64,000 bases of DNA from Robiginitalea marina (GTDB taxonomy: Bacteria; Bacteroidota; Bacteroidia; Flavobacteriales; Flavobacteriaceae). Below, piece after piece: positions 46,196 to 55,246 of this stretch. Numbering within the stretch: position 1 is the first letter of the stretch; every line of letters starts with the position of its first letter. Position numbers and translations under genes: made by a program. The notes beneath the pieces were generated by a model. It made no database searches and was not told where the DNA came from. It was given only the letters and a program-made list of their open reading frames with translations. The DNA lies in the NCBI RefSeq assembly GCF_024006985.1, contig NZ_JAMXIB010000002.1, positions 345,174 through 409,173 on the forward strand, given 5' to 3'.

Positions 46196-47656
46196 CTATT
46201 GGATAACTCTTTCAAACCGGTAACGGTCGTTCAGCACCAGTACTGGCTTGTCACCTTCCATTTTCAGTACCGCCTCATCGCCGCTTTCCAAATCAAGGTA
46301 TCCGGAAGGTTCCACGGCAGCGAAGAAGTTAATTTCCCCATTATTCGGGTCATTTACCCGTAACTGAGCGTCATGAATATCCAATTCGATATAGTAATCG
46401 CCTACGCCTGGCACCTGGAAATCGAGTTTATACCGGCCCAAAAAGCCCTGGAGGAATTCCACGGGCAGGGGTACCGTTTCCACTACCCTTTGCGGGCTAA
46501 TCCCCCAGTTGTAGTGATGCGATATGGCGCGCAACACCTCCCCAATGAGCTTGCCGCCGTTATCGGCATTGGTCATTACCACTACCGCTTTTCCCTTATG
46601 GGCAAAGGCGACCATTTCATTGGTAAACCCGGCATTCTTCCCTCCGTGCCTGAAGATCAGGGAATCCCTTTCCCCCTGTAAGGCGGGCCCCAGCCCCCAA
46701 TCGTTTTTATGTTTGGTGAGCATCATTTCAATGGTTTCCTTCTTGAGGACCCCATGGGTTTTACCTGCCAGGATCCGCTGCATTTCAAGGCAATATCTGG
46801 CCAGGTCAGCCGGGGTGGTCCACAAACCGGCAGCGGCCTTTTCCGGGTAATTATGCCAAAGGCCTTCAATGGCCTTCCCCTCTGCATCATAAGCCGGGCT
46901 GATATTGGTATACTTTTCAGGGTCAAGGGGTTGCGCATACGTGCTGTTGGCCATTCCCAAAGGCTGTAAAATGGTTTCAAGCAGGTACGTCTCAAAAGGC
47001 TGCCCGGTGATGTCTTCCACTACCTTTTGCATGACCGTATACCCGCCCCCCGAATACCGCCAGAAACTCCCCGGAAGGGTATCCACCGCGATTGCGGGGG
47101 TCTTCCCCTTCCCTTCCAAGACCTCCTGAGTCGTCGGGAGGGTATCGGTTTGCCGATATCCCGGGAACCCGTGAACGTTCATCCCGGCTGTATGCGTCAA
47201 CAGCCCCCTTAAGGTTACCTTTTGACCTGAGGTGAAGGGGTTTTCCGGGACCTTCCAGTCCTGTAAATATTCATTCACATCCTCATCCAGGCCAATTTTA
47301 CCTTCTTCAACCAGCTTCAGGGCAGCGAGTGCCGCCACAGGTTTGCTGATTGACCCCGCCTGAAAAAGCGTGGCAGTGTCTATGTTTTTGCCATCCCGGC
47401 CAGGGTCAGTGCCATAGGCCCTGGCCCATTGTATCTCGCCATTTTCCACTACCGCAATACTGACCCCGGGAACACGGTAATGTTCCATTCGTTCCATAAG
47501 GGTATACCTGACCAGGGAGTCCCCGGCAACCCGGATGGCCGGCAGCAAGCTGCTCTCAATGGCATGGATGTCTGAATGGACCCCATTCAGCTTCTCTTCC
47601 TTGCAGGAAATACCCGCCAGAAGTAACAACAGGACAAAAAAAGGCAGTCTCTTCAT
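46196..47656 (-). CDS. Serine hydrolase lipoprotein, S12 family
   Basis: A 486-residue lipoprotein (MKRLPFFVLLLLLAGISC, Cys18). Motifs: SISK (FQAGSISKPV), YSGGGY and HGGKNAGF, all in the S12 order, with a C-terminal domain. It converges on the other S12 gene at 44727-46184. Function is presumably cleavage of an exported ester or D-amino-acid peptide; the substrate is unknown. Confidence 0.85.
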   Translation of the reverse strand: MKRLPFFVLLLLLAGISCKEEKLNGVHSDIHAIESSLLPAIRVAGDSLVRYTLMERMEHYRVPGVSIAVVENGEIQWARAYGTDPGRDGKNIDTATLFQAGSISKPVAALAALKLVEEGKIGLDEDVNEYLQDWKVPENPFTSGQKVTLRGLLTHTAGMNVHGFPGYRQTDTLPTTQEVLEGKGKTPAIAVDTLPGSFWRYSGGGYTVMQKVVEDITGQPFETYLLETILQPLGMANSTYAQPLDPEKYTNISPAYDAEGKAIEGLWHNYPEKAAAGLWTTPADLARYCLEMQRILAGKTHGVLKKETIEMMLTKHKNDWGLGPALQGERDSLIFRHGGKNAGFTNEMVAFAHKGKAVVVMTNADNGGKLIGEVLRAISHHYNWGISPQRVVETVPLPVEFLQGFLGRYKLDFQVPGVGDYYIELDIHDAQLRVNDPNNGEINFFAAVEPSGYLDLESGDEAVLKMEGDKPVLVLNDRYRFERVIQ

Positions 47657-47763
47657 AGCCGCGCTTACCGGTTTTCAGCATTCTCGTATAAGGCTCCCTG
47701 AGGTTTCCTCAAGTATTTCCTTCCCATTCTACAGGCGGGGCTCGCATGATTCCGCAAAGCGTT

Positions 47764-47838
47764 TTTCGGTCTGTAAACCAGGGTATAGCCAGACGGACCG
47801 GCTTTCGGCCCTTAAGGCGAAGCTACACATCTCTCCCT
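47764..47838 (-). repeat. Shared upstream segment, copy B
   Basis: tttcggtctgtaaaccag and ttaaggcgaagctacaca match the two blocks in 42984-43101, with a shorter middle. It lies 108 bases upstream of the S12 lipoprotein start. Confidence 0.35.
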
Positions 47839-47856
47839 CAAATTCCTAATGGGCGG

Positions 47857-48282
47857 TTATCCGGTATTTCCGTTTAAGCCGGGCAAAAACAGCTCGCGGA
47901 GGCCCAACCCACCCCGAAAGGCAAAAACGAAATACAGGAAAACGAACAGGCTGTCGATTATCCCGGTAAACCAAAAGGTATTCGGAAAATCTCTTCCAAA
48001 ACCCATAAATGCATAAAGGGTGATAACATAGAAGATCCTCCCAAAGATCAGGCAACCAACCACAAAGGCATACCTCTTGATATTCAGGGAGGAAAGAAGC
48101 TGCAGGTAAGCAAAGCACAGGAAAAAGGATCCTAAGAATATTGCGAAGAATGGGTCAATGGGAAGGACGTCGATCTTCCGGCCCGTTCCAATAAAAAATA
48201 AATACATGATTCCGGCAACGGTATCCCAAACGCCACTCAGGGCAAAGGCAACGGCCAAAGGCCTTAGTGAACTGGCAGGCAT
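47857..48282 (-). CDS. Four-helix membrane protein, 141 aa
   Basis: Four hydrophobic segments spread over the length, starting with SLRPLAVAFALSGVWDTVAG. No family is recognised, though the layout recalls small uncharacterised Bacteroidota membrane proteins. It follows the DUF6544/DUF6920-like gene on the same strand at a distance of 121 bases. Confidence 0.6.
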   Translation of the reverse strand: MPASSLRPLAVAFALSGVWDTVAGIMYLFFIGTGRKIDVLPIDPFFAIFLGSFFLCFAYLQLLSSLNIKRYAFVVGCLIFGRIFYVITLYAFMGFGRDFPNTFWFTGIIDSLFVFLYFVFAFRGGLGLRELFLPGLNGNTG

Positions 48283-48403
48283 TCTTCGATGTTTAGTTGT
48301 TCGGTACTATAACTATTTCCATTCTTTTCCTGGTATTGGCACGCCTTAATCCGTGAACCTTTGGAGAAGCACCCGCAGACGGCAACGGAAGAACTCCGGG
48401 GCT

Positions 48404-49492
48404 TCATTCAAGTTGCGTTACGTTGTAGGCGATTTCCTTAACCTGAAATTTCCCATAAACGAACTCCCCATCGGGATAGTGCCAGATCGCTTCCCCGTAG
48501 GTCGGCAGCCTGTACCCGTTGACCTGTTCGTAATTTTTTACCGGCGTGGAAAACGGGAAGGTTTTCATCTCATCCACGGAGATGCGGTCTTCTGAGCGAA
48601 AATTGACCAGTTGTCCCTTCTCATTGAAAAAGAGCAGGGCGGAAATTGCCGTACCCCCGGAAGAGAAAGTCGCCTTTACGGTCAGGTCATTTATCTCCTC
48701 CCAGGCGATGCGCGGATCGATCAGCCCTGCGGGCGCAAACAGGCAGAGGTCGTTGAAATAGGTGACCGTTTCCGTGGGGTAAAGCTCCGGCCCCTTTATG
48801 TTGACCACGGGGAAAAGCGAAAGGAGTTTTATCCGCATCCCGGCCGTTCGGTCTTTGTAGGCGTGATAGCCCGCGGTTGGCAGCCCATTGATGGTGGCCT
48901 TCATAAAAAACAGGCGGGCGGGGGGTGCAACAAAACTGTATTGCTCCGAGGTAAAGTGAAACCAGTCCTTCCCCCTGCCGCGCATTTCGCCCTCAAATCG
49001 GATTCTGAAATTTCTCAATTTCGGCTTCCCCACCACGCCGACATACCGCAAGTAGTTCCGGACGGGTAGCGGCAGCCCTCGCAGGTCTGCTTCCCCTATG
49101 ACTTCCCCCGCGCTTTGGGTGGTTTGCAGGCTGGAAAGCACATCGCTTCGATAGGCATTTTCAAACCGCATCGAGGCCAGGCCGATTACAGCCAGTACCA
49201 GGATGATGGCATTGGGTATGGTCCCGAATTTGGCGTCTGCCCAAAACATAACGATCAGGGTTTGCGACAGGGCCACCGCCACAATGGCCAGGATGGGCCA
49301 GGCTTCCTTTTTCAGGAGGTAAGACAGGGCCACTGCAAGAAACAGGAGCCCCCCCGCCAGCCACAGCCACCCTAAGGGTTTGGAGACCTCCTTTGAAAAC
49401 TGTTCCGGCTTTCCTAACCCCATGGCCTGTGTAAAGCCCAAAAAGTGGATCAGCCCGTGGACCAGCAGCATAAAGCCAACGATGCCTTTCAT
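48404..49492 (-). CDS. DUF6544/DUF6920-like membrane protein
   Basis: A 362-residue protein with four N-terminal membrane segments (about 1-110) followed by a soluble domain with LPLPVRNYLRYVGVVGKP, the ARLFFMKATINGLP block, IDPRIAWEE and YGEAIWHYPDGEF. This matches a family with a lipid-binding-like fold of unknown role, annotated under DUF6544 or DUF6920. Name certainty is moderate; the membrane-plus-soluble layout is seen directly. Confidence 0.65.
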   Translation of the reverse strand: MKGIVGFMLLVHGLIHFLGFTQAMGLGKPEQFSKEVSKPLGWLWLAGGLLFLAVALSYLLKKEAWPILAIVAVALSQTLIVMFWADAKFGTIPNAIILVLAVIGLASMRFENAYRSDVLSSLQTTQSAGEVIGEADLRGLPLPVRNYLRYVGVVGKPKLRNFRIRFEGEMRGRGKDWFHFTSEQYSFVAPPARLFFMKATINGLPTAGYHAYKDRTAGMRIKLLSLFPVVNIKGPELYPTETVTYFNDLCLFAPAGLIDPRIAWEEINDLTVKATFSSGGTAISALLFFNEKGQLVNFRSEDRISVDEMKTFPFSTPVKNYEQVNGYRLPTYGEAIWHYPDGEFVYGKFQVKEIAYNVTQLE

Positions 49493-49549
49493 AGAAACCT
49501 GGGTTTATGGGTCAATCTCAGAAACGATTTATTCCATCTGGTGCGCCCC

Positions 49550-50140
49550 CTAAAAGACTTTTGCAATCCCCACGCCAAAAGACAGGTAGTTAAGGTCTGC
49601 CTCCGTGGTGACCTGCCCGATCTCAATATCCCTGGACAAGGCGCGATACCCCAACTGCGGGCGCAGGTTCCAATTGTTGCCCAAGTCTAACTGCACCCCG
49701 GCACCCAGTTCCCAGCCCAGGCCATGCCCGGAGTCGGCCGTAATGTCCCCTGCATCATTTTCAACCTCTATATGGTTATAGATACCCCCCAGGCGTATGA
49801 GGTAGGACCATTTTTCGGAGGTCCCGAAGGGTCGGATGTACTGCAAACCAAAGGTATACCCGGTTTCATCAAAATCCGTTTCCCCGGGACCCGCAAAAGA
49901 AGAATCATCGGTACTAAAGGTGTTGTAACCCCAGCCGACATAGGCCCCTAAATGTTCCATAAAGCGATAGCCGACCGCAGCCTCGAATCCGAAACCTGTA
50001 TTCAGGTCCGCATCTCCAAGGTCCTTAGTCGGAAAATCAAGGTTCGGCCTGAGTTCTACAGACCATTTTTCCTGTGCGGTAATCGCCTGGAAAAAAACGA
50101 GGAAAAGCGTAATAAACATGGGTAATTTGAAAACTTTCAT
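49550..50140 (-). CDS. Outer-membrane beta-barrel protein, OmpW-like size
   Basis: A 196-residue exported protein: signal peptide ending AITAQ, then strands with GFGFEAAVGYRFMEHLGAYV, YTFGLQYIRPFG and a final FGVGIAKVF. It is an eight-stranded barrel by length. A perfect 8-bp inverted repeat lies 79-102 bases upstream of its start and could bind a regulator. Confidence 0.72.
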   Translation of the reverse strand: MKVFKLPMFITLFLVFFQAITAQEKWSVELRPNLDFPTKDLGDADLNTGFGFEAAVGYRFMEHLGAYVGWGYNTFSTDDSSFAGPGETDFDETGYTFGLQYIRPFGTSEKWSYLIRLGGIYNHIEVENDAGDITADSGHGLGWELGAGVQLDLGNNWNLRPQLGYRALSRDIEIGQVTTEADLNYLSFGVGIAKVF

Positions 50141-50218
50141 GGTGTATGCATTTTAATTTAAGGATCAAAAGTACCCTTGCCCTTTCATATCTACAATGAC
50201 CAAAATCATGGATAAATA

Positions 50219-50242
50219 AATGATAACGTGAGTATTATCATT
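50219..50242. promoter_or_regulatory. Perfect inverted repeat upstream of an OMP gene
   Basis: aatgataa at 50219-50226 and ttatcatt at 50235-50242 flank an 8-base spacer. The size and spacing fit an operator for a dimeric regulator of the barrel gene at 49550-50140; it is not followed by a T run and does not look like a terminator. Confidence 0.4.
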
Positions 50243-50618
50243 GTTTAGGGGTATCCTGTGCCAGGTCATGTTGTATCGAAATGGGTTTTTGCCCTGTTCA
50301 TCCCCGGCTCCGGGTGTTCCCCTCACGCAATGGACAGGAGCCCGAAGGCAAATAGCGGAATGCATCCTGGATAAGGTCTTAAGTCTGTTCCGGTGAGGGC
50401 AGCCCCTTGTGCCTGCCGGCATGCAGCAATGAGGGGTCTCTATGGTTGCGACTATTGGCAACGAAACAAAACAAGGTGCTACCCCCATAACAGGGCCACC
50501 CCTTCGGAAAAACGGTTACCACGCCATACTTCATCCCCCAAAAAAAGCCGGAGAACGAAACGGCTATTGCGGTTTTCCGCATACCCCGTATTTTTACCTT
50601 AGCGAATCCGGCCCCGAT

Positions 50619-50966
50619 ATGAAATGCCTCCTGTTCCCAATCCTGTTCCTTTTTGGCAGTCCCCTGGCCATTGGTCAGGTAACCTTCGATGAAAAACTTC
50701 ACTTCGGGGCCGGGATTGTTGCCGGGGCTGCCGGGGGGTTTGTCGCCCATAAAATTTCCAAAGGCGATAAATGGTGGACCATTGCAGGGGCCGTGGGCAC
50801 CAGTTTGGTGGCAGGGGTGGCCAAGGAAGCCATTGACGAGGCCCAGGACGGCGACTGGGACAACCGGGAACTCGCTGCCACCGCCCTGGGCGGGGTGGTC
50901 GTGGGGGTAACCATCGAAATCTTTAGCGGAAAAAAGAAAAAAAAGAAAGCCGGGCAGATCCCATAA
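50619..50966 (+). CDS. YfiM/DUF2279-like small exported protein
   Basis: A 115-residue protein with a signal peptide (to AIGQ) and a glycine-zipper-like centre: HFGAGIVAGAAGGFVAHK, then WWTIAGAVGTSLVAG, KEAIDEAQDG and ATALGGVVVGV, ending in a lysine-rich tail. The DEKLHFGAG start and KEAxD block match the DUF2279 pattern. The frame extends upstream, but the ATG at 50619 gives the signal peptide. Function unknown. Confidence 0.65.
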   Translation: MKCLLFPILFLFGSPLAIGQVTFDEKLHFGAGIVAGAAGGFVAHKISKGDKWWTIAGAVGTSLVAGVAKEAIDEAQDGDWDNRELAATALGGVVVGVTIEIFSGKKKKKKAGQIP

Positions 50967-51084
50967 GCCCTTTCTGCACTCCCCCAATGCAGGGCAGCCA
51001 AAAAAGCCCGTGTGGCTGAGCAAGTGGATCTCGGTTTGGTTCCCGTGTCATAAAAACCCTATTTTTACCACAAATCCCAAGGAT

Positions 51085-51948
51085 ATGGCTTCGGGCTTTT
51101 TTGCCGTACTGGACGATATTTCAGCGCTTATGGACGATGTGGCCTCCATGAGCAAGATCGCTACCAAAAAGACGGCGGGCATCCTGGGCGACGACCTGGC
51201 CGTGAATGCGGAAAAAGCCACGGGCTTCATGGCCAGCCGGGAGTTACCGGTGCTGTGGGCCATCATCAAGGGCTCCTTCCTCAACAAACTGATCATCCTG
51301 CCGATCGCCTTCCTGTTAACCGCCTTCCTGCCGGCAGCCATTACGGTCATCCTCCTGCTCGGCGGGGTATACCTGGCCTACGAGGGGGCGGAGAAGGTTA
51401 TCGAATTTGTATTCGGCCACAAAACCGGGGTGCCGGAACCCCCTGTGCAACGTATCCCGGAAGCCGAGATGCCCGAAATGGAAAAAAAGAAGGTACGCCA
51501 GGCCATTGTCACGGACTTCATCCTTTCGGTGGAAATCGTCATCATCGCCCTGAGCACCGTAATTGGGGAGCCGCTGCTTACCCAGATCCTCGTGGTTTCG
51601 GCGATTGCGATACTGGCCACCATTGGGGTCTATGGGATTGTGGCCCTTATCGTGCGCATGGACGACCTGGGGTGCAGGCTGATCAACTGGCACAAAGGGG
51701 ATAATGGCCTCTCAGACAGGATCGGGCGGGTTTTGGTCCGCGCCCTGCCCTGGGTCATCAAAGTGCTTTCCGTGGTGGGTACCCTTGCCCTGTTGCTGGT
51801 TTCCGGGGGCATTTTCAACCATAACGTGGAATTCCTGCACCACCTCTTCCCGGGAATCCCATCGCTGCTGAAGGACTTTGTGACCGGCCTGGCCATCGGT
51901 TCGGCAGCTGTGCTTGTCTTCGGGTGGGTCAAAAAAGCTTTTAAGTAA
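51085..51948 (+). CDS. DUF808 (YedI-like) inner-membrane protein
   Basis: A 287-residue protein starting MASGFFAVLDDISALMDD with SKIATKKTAGILGDDLAVNAEK, the DUF808 signature, followed by several membrane segments. The family has no assigned biochemistry. The upstream GTG-initiated frame from 51010 is not conserved in character. It converges with the GH17 gene, 31 bases away. Confidence 0.88.
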   Translation: MASGFFAVLDDISALMDDVASMSKIATKKTAGILGDDLAVNAEKATGFMASRELPVLWAIIKGSFLNKLIILPIAFLLTAFLPAAITVILLLGGVYLAYEGAEKVIEFVFGHKTGVPEPPVQRIPEAEMPEMEKKKVRQAIVTDFILSVEIVIIALSTVIGEPLLTQILVVSAIAILATIGVYGIVALIVRMDDLGCRLINWHKGDNGLSDRIGRVLVRALPWVIKVLSVVGTLALLLVSGGIFNHNVEFLHHLFPGIPSLLKDFVTGLAIGSAAVLVFGWVKKAFK

Positions 51949-51978
51949 GTCCGCCGTGCCCTGGAGGGCCAGGCCCAT

Positions 51979-52863
51979 TCAGAACTTCAGCTTCTCATCC
52001 TTGTCCCACAAGCCCCAGTAGGCCCCTACATCGCCTTCTGCCCCGGTTTTCCAGGATTCGTCAAAGGAAGAGAAATAAAAGACCTCAATGTCATCCTCTG
52101 CAGCCCATTTCTGGGTATTCATGAAGTACTTCAGGAAATTGTCGAGCGAGGGAAATGCGCCTTCCAAATTGGTTCCCTGGCTGGGCCACCCCGTTTCCGA
52201 AATGATCACCTTTTTCCCATTTGCAGCCCGGAGGGCCCTGTGGTACATGTCCTTCATGTAAAGCAGGGAATAATCCAGGTCACACCCTTCCCAGAACGGA
52301 TAGCAATTCGCCAGGATCACATCGCAGGCCTCGGTGATCCGGGGCCGCTCCGAGAACTCGTAGTACGCATCCACATAACCCACGGGAACGCCCGATACCT
52401 GCTCCTTGACCCGATAGATCGCCTCGAGGAGCTCATCTTCCCTGAGGTCGCCCCGGTACATGACTTCATTGCCCACAGCGGCGATATCGACCAACCCCTC
52501 ATGGCATAAGGCGATCAGGCCGGCAAGTTCCCGCTCGTTGATTTCCGGGTCGTTTCCCAACCAGGCCCCTACCAGGGTCTTGATGCCGTATTCCCTGGCG
52601 ATCTGGGGGATGAGTTCATTGCCCTCCGTACAGGAGAACGAGCGGATCCACTGGGTGTACGGACGTATGAGCTTCATGCGCCGGCGGATCTGTTTTTCGC
52701 TCAACTGGTCCCCGGGTTTCTGGCCCTCCTCATAGGGGCTGAAACACAGGCCGTGGACCCCCGCTTCAAGGGTCTCCCGGGAGAGGCGCTTTAGTTCTTT
52801 GGTCGATTTTCCGGCATAATCCAGTGCCGCAAGCGCCAGGTGTTTTTCTTTTCTTATTGACAT
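51979..52863 (-). CDS. Cytoplasmic GH17-family glycosidase
   Basis: A 294-residue enzyme with no signal peptide. The glycoside hydrolase 17 catalytic pair is visible: acid/base E133 in AAVGNE and nucleophile E223 in ISETGWPS. GH17 enzymes act on beta-1,3-glucans, by hydrolysis or transglycosylation. Its sequence closely follows the C-terminal domain of the MFS-GH17 fusion directly upstream (six bases between the genes), so the pair arose by duplication. Being signal-less, it should act on imported oligosaccharides in the cytoplasm. It is the last gene of the glucan operon. Confidence 0.85.
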   Translation of the reverse strand: MSIRKEKHLALAALDYAGKSTKELKRLSRETLEAGVHGLCFSPYEEGQKPGDQLSEKQIRRRMKLIRPYTQWIRSFSCTEGNELIPQIAREYGIKTLVGAWLGNDPEINERELAGLIALCHEGLVDIAAVGNEVMYRGDLREDELLEAIYRVKEQVSGVPVGYVDAYYEFSERPRITEACDVILANCYPFWEGCDLDYSLLYMKDMYHRALRAANGKKVIISETGWPSQGTNLEGAFPSLDNFLKYFMNTQKWAAEDDIEVFYFSSFDESWKTGAEGDVGAYWGLWDKDEKLKF

Positions 52864-52869
52864 GGCCTC

Positions 52870-55224
52870 CTAGGTGTATTTTAAGGTGTTGTTTTGATCC
52901 CACAAGCCCCAACTGGCCCCTACGTCCCCTTCGTGATGCACCTTCCAGGACTCGTCGAAGGACGAGAAGTAAAAGAGGGGCACACCCGATTCGCGTTGCC
53001 AGTTTTGGACATTGACAAAGTATTTCATGGCGTTGGCCCGGGAGGGCAGGGCCTCCCCGGATGGTGCTCCCTGGCTGGGCCAGCCGGTTTCCGTAAGGAT
53101 CACCGGTTTTCCCTGGGCCGCTTCCCGGAGCACTTCATTCATCTGGTCGAGGTAGCCGGTGGCCAGATCGATCGGGCAACCCTCCCAGAACGGATAGCAA
53201 TTCGCCAGGACCACGTCGCAGGCCTTAACCAGCTCCGGTCGCTGGGCAAACTGGTAATAGGCGTCCACATATCCCACGGGGATTTCCGGCAGGGCCGCTT
53301 TCACCCTGCCAATATACGCCAGGATTTCGGCTTCCGGCAATTCACCCCGAAGCAGTACCTCGTTCCCCACGGCTGCGATATCGACGTATCCCGCCCTGGC
53401 CAGGGCGATCAACCCTTCGATTTCCCTTTCGTTTTGCGCCCGGTCCGTGCCAATCCAGGCCCCAACCATGGTCTTCAGGCTGTATTCCCTGGCCATCCTG
53501 GCGATGTGCTCATTGCCGTCGGTACAGGAAAACGAGCGGACCCACTGGGTATAGGGCCTGATGATTTCCATCCGCTGTCGGATTTGGGACTCGGAGAGGA
53601 CGTCCCCAATATTCTGCCCTTCAAGGTACGGGCTGAAACAAAGTCCATGCAACCCTTTGTCCAGGGTACTGGCGAAAACCTCCCTGATCGAATCTTCCGT
53701 GGTGGAGGAGAAATCGACGTCCGTTTTGAGGGGACCCTTTAAATCGATATGGACCAAAGACCCCAGCATTCCGGCTTGCTGATAGGAGGATGCCAGGGGG
53801 GCCACGCCCGATTTGCGGGCATCCAGGGCAGCGCGGATCTCATTGGCGCGCTGCTCGGTAACGTCGTAATTGCGCATCACGATGATGGCAATCAGGGTGC
53901 CCACGATGGGCAGGCCGGAATAGAATGCCCTCAGGCCGTCTATTGCGCCTTCGGGCTGGGTGGCCATTTCAGGGTTAAAGCCCACGATGGTCATGATGGC
54001 CCCGCTGAGCAGGCCGGCAATGGCAAAGCCAAACTTCACCATCCACCAGTAGATCGCCCCAAAGACGCCCTCCCGGCGTTTCCCGGTATGCAATTCGTCC
54101 AAATCGATCACATCGGCCGTCATGGACATCATCAGGGTAAACAGGCTTCCGATGCCGAAGGAAAAGAATGGCAGGGCAAAGATGAACATCCAGGGTTTCC
54201 CGGGGATAAAGAGGAACCACAACATGATATACCCGATCAGCGAGATGCCCTGGGAGGTGATAAAGGCATTTTTCTTGCCCATCCGCTTCGACATCCAGGC
54301 CACGATCGGGATTACCAAAAAGGTAGTGACCAGGGAGGCCAGGCTGCCGAAAAGGGTGGGCCAAACCCCCGCCGCCCCTGCATCGCCGTTAAACAAATGG
54401 TAAACGATGATAAAAAACGAAAAGGCCGCAATGGTATTGAAGGCGTTGAAAATAAAAAAGGTGGAGATACAGAGCTTTACAAAGGGCTTGGAGCGGAAGG
54501 CCTCCTTGAAGCCGTTGAGGATTTCCTTTAAACTGCTCCCAATGGTTTTGAGGGTCAGGGGGGAATAGTCGGCGTCCAAAGTGGACTCGCTTTTCAGGAA
54601 AATGGCCGGCACCATGGCGAAGAGCATACAAACAATCCCTACCCAGACTGCCAGTTCCCGAGTGGCCACATCGGCCGATTCAAACCAGCCCTTGTCGTAC
54701 ATGACCACCCAGAACCAGGGGGCAATGACCCATGCCCACTGGCCAATCCACTGGGCAACGGCCATAATGCTGGTCCGTTCATGGAAATCATCGCTCATTT
54801 CATAGCCCATCGCCACATAGGGGACGCTGAAAATGGTAAGCCCCAGATAGAATACAAAGGACCACAGCAGGAAATAGGTAAAGTTATAGTCGATGCCGTT
54901 CTCGCGGTACAGCTGCCACATGACTACAAATGAAATGCCCATCACAATGGCCCCGATAAACACGTATTGCCTCCTGCGGCCCCAGCGCGATTTGGTGTTG
55001 TCGGAGATAAAGCCCATGATGGGGTCAGTTATGGAGTCGAAAACCCTCGGCAGGAAGAACAGGACCCCCCACATCCAGCCGGGGAAGCCCAGGTCCTGCA
55101 CCAGCACGACCATGAAAATCCCCAGGACGGCCGGGAACATCTGGTTGGCCAGCATGCCGATGCCGAAGGCTACTTTGTCCCCGAAGGGCACTTTGTGTGC
55201 GGAAGTACTGTTGGAAGCGTTCAT
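52870..55224 (-). CDS. GPH-type sugar transporter fused to a GH17 domain
   Basis: A 784-residue two-domain protein. Residues 1-470 are a 12-helix MFS carrier of the GPH (MelB) group: SITDPIMGFISDNTKSRWGRR near the N-terminus, MSMTADVIDLDE in the second half. After a linker of about 35 residues comes a complete GH17 domain (about 505-784) with VGNE at 619-622 (acid/base E622) and TETGWPS with nucleophile E712. GPH carriers have both ends in the cytoplasm, so the GH17 domain should face inward and cut substrate as it enters. The frame is continuous with no internal stop, and the 784-residue length is far above the 440-480 of free carriers. Confidence 0.88.
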   Translation of the reverse strand: MNASNSTSAHKVPFGDKVAFGIGMLANQMFPAVLGIFMVVLVQDLGFPGWMWGVLFFLPRVFDSITDPIMGFISDNTKSRWGRRRQYVFIGAIVMGISFVVMWQLYRENGIDYNFTYFLLWSFVFYLGLTIFSVPYVAMGYEMSDDFHERTSIMAVAQWIGQWAWVIAPWFWVVMYDKGWFESADVATRELAVWVGIVCMLFAMVPAIFLKSESTLDADYSPLTLKTIGSSLKEILNGFKEAFRSKPFVKLCISTFFIFNAFNTIAAFSFFIIVYHLFNGDAGAAGVWPTLFGSLASLVTTFLVIPIVAWMSKRMGKKNAFITSQGISLIGYIMLWFLFIPGKPWMFIFALPFFSFGIGSLFTLMMSMTADVIDLDELHTGKRREGVFGAIYWWMVKFGFAIAGLLSGAIMTIVGFNPEMATQPEGAIDGLRAFYSGLPIVGTLIAIIVMRNYDVTEQRANEIRAALDARKSGVAPLASSYQQAGMLGSLVHIDLKGPLKTDVDFSSTTEDSIREVFASTLDKGLHGLCFSPYLEGQNIGDVLSESQIRQRMEIIRPYTQWVRSFSCTDGNEHIARMAREYSLKTMVGAWIGTDRAQNEREIEGLIALARAGYVDIAAVGNEVLLRGELPEAEILAYIGRVKAALPEIPVGYVDAYYQFAQRPELVKACDVVLANCYPFWEGCPIDLATGYLDQMNEVLREAAQGKPVILTETGWPSQGAPSGEALPSRANAMKYFVNVQNWQRESGVPLFYFSSFDESWKVHHEGDVGASWGLWDQNNTLKYT

Positions 55225-55246
55225 GGTTTAGAAGTTTGGTTGGTTT

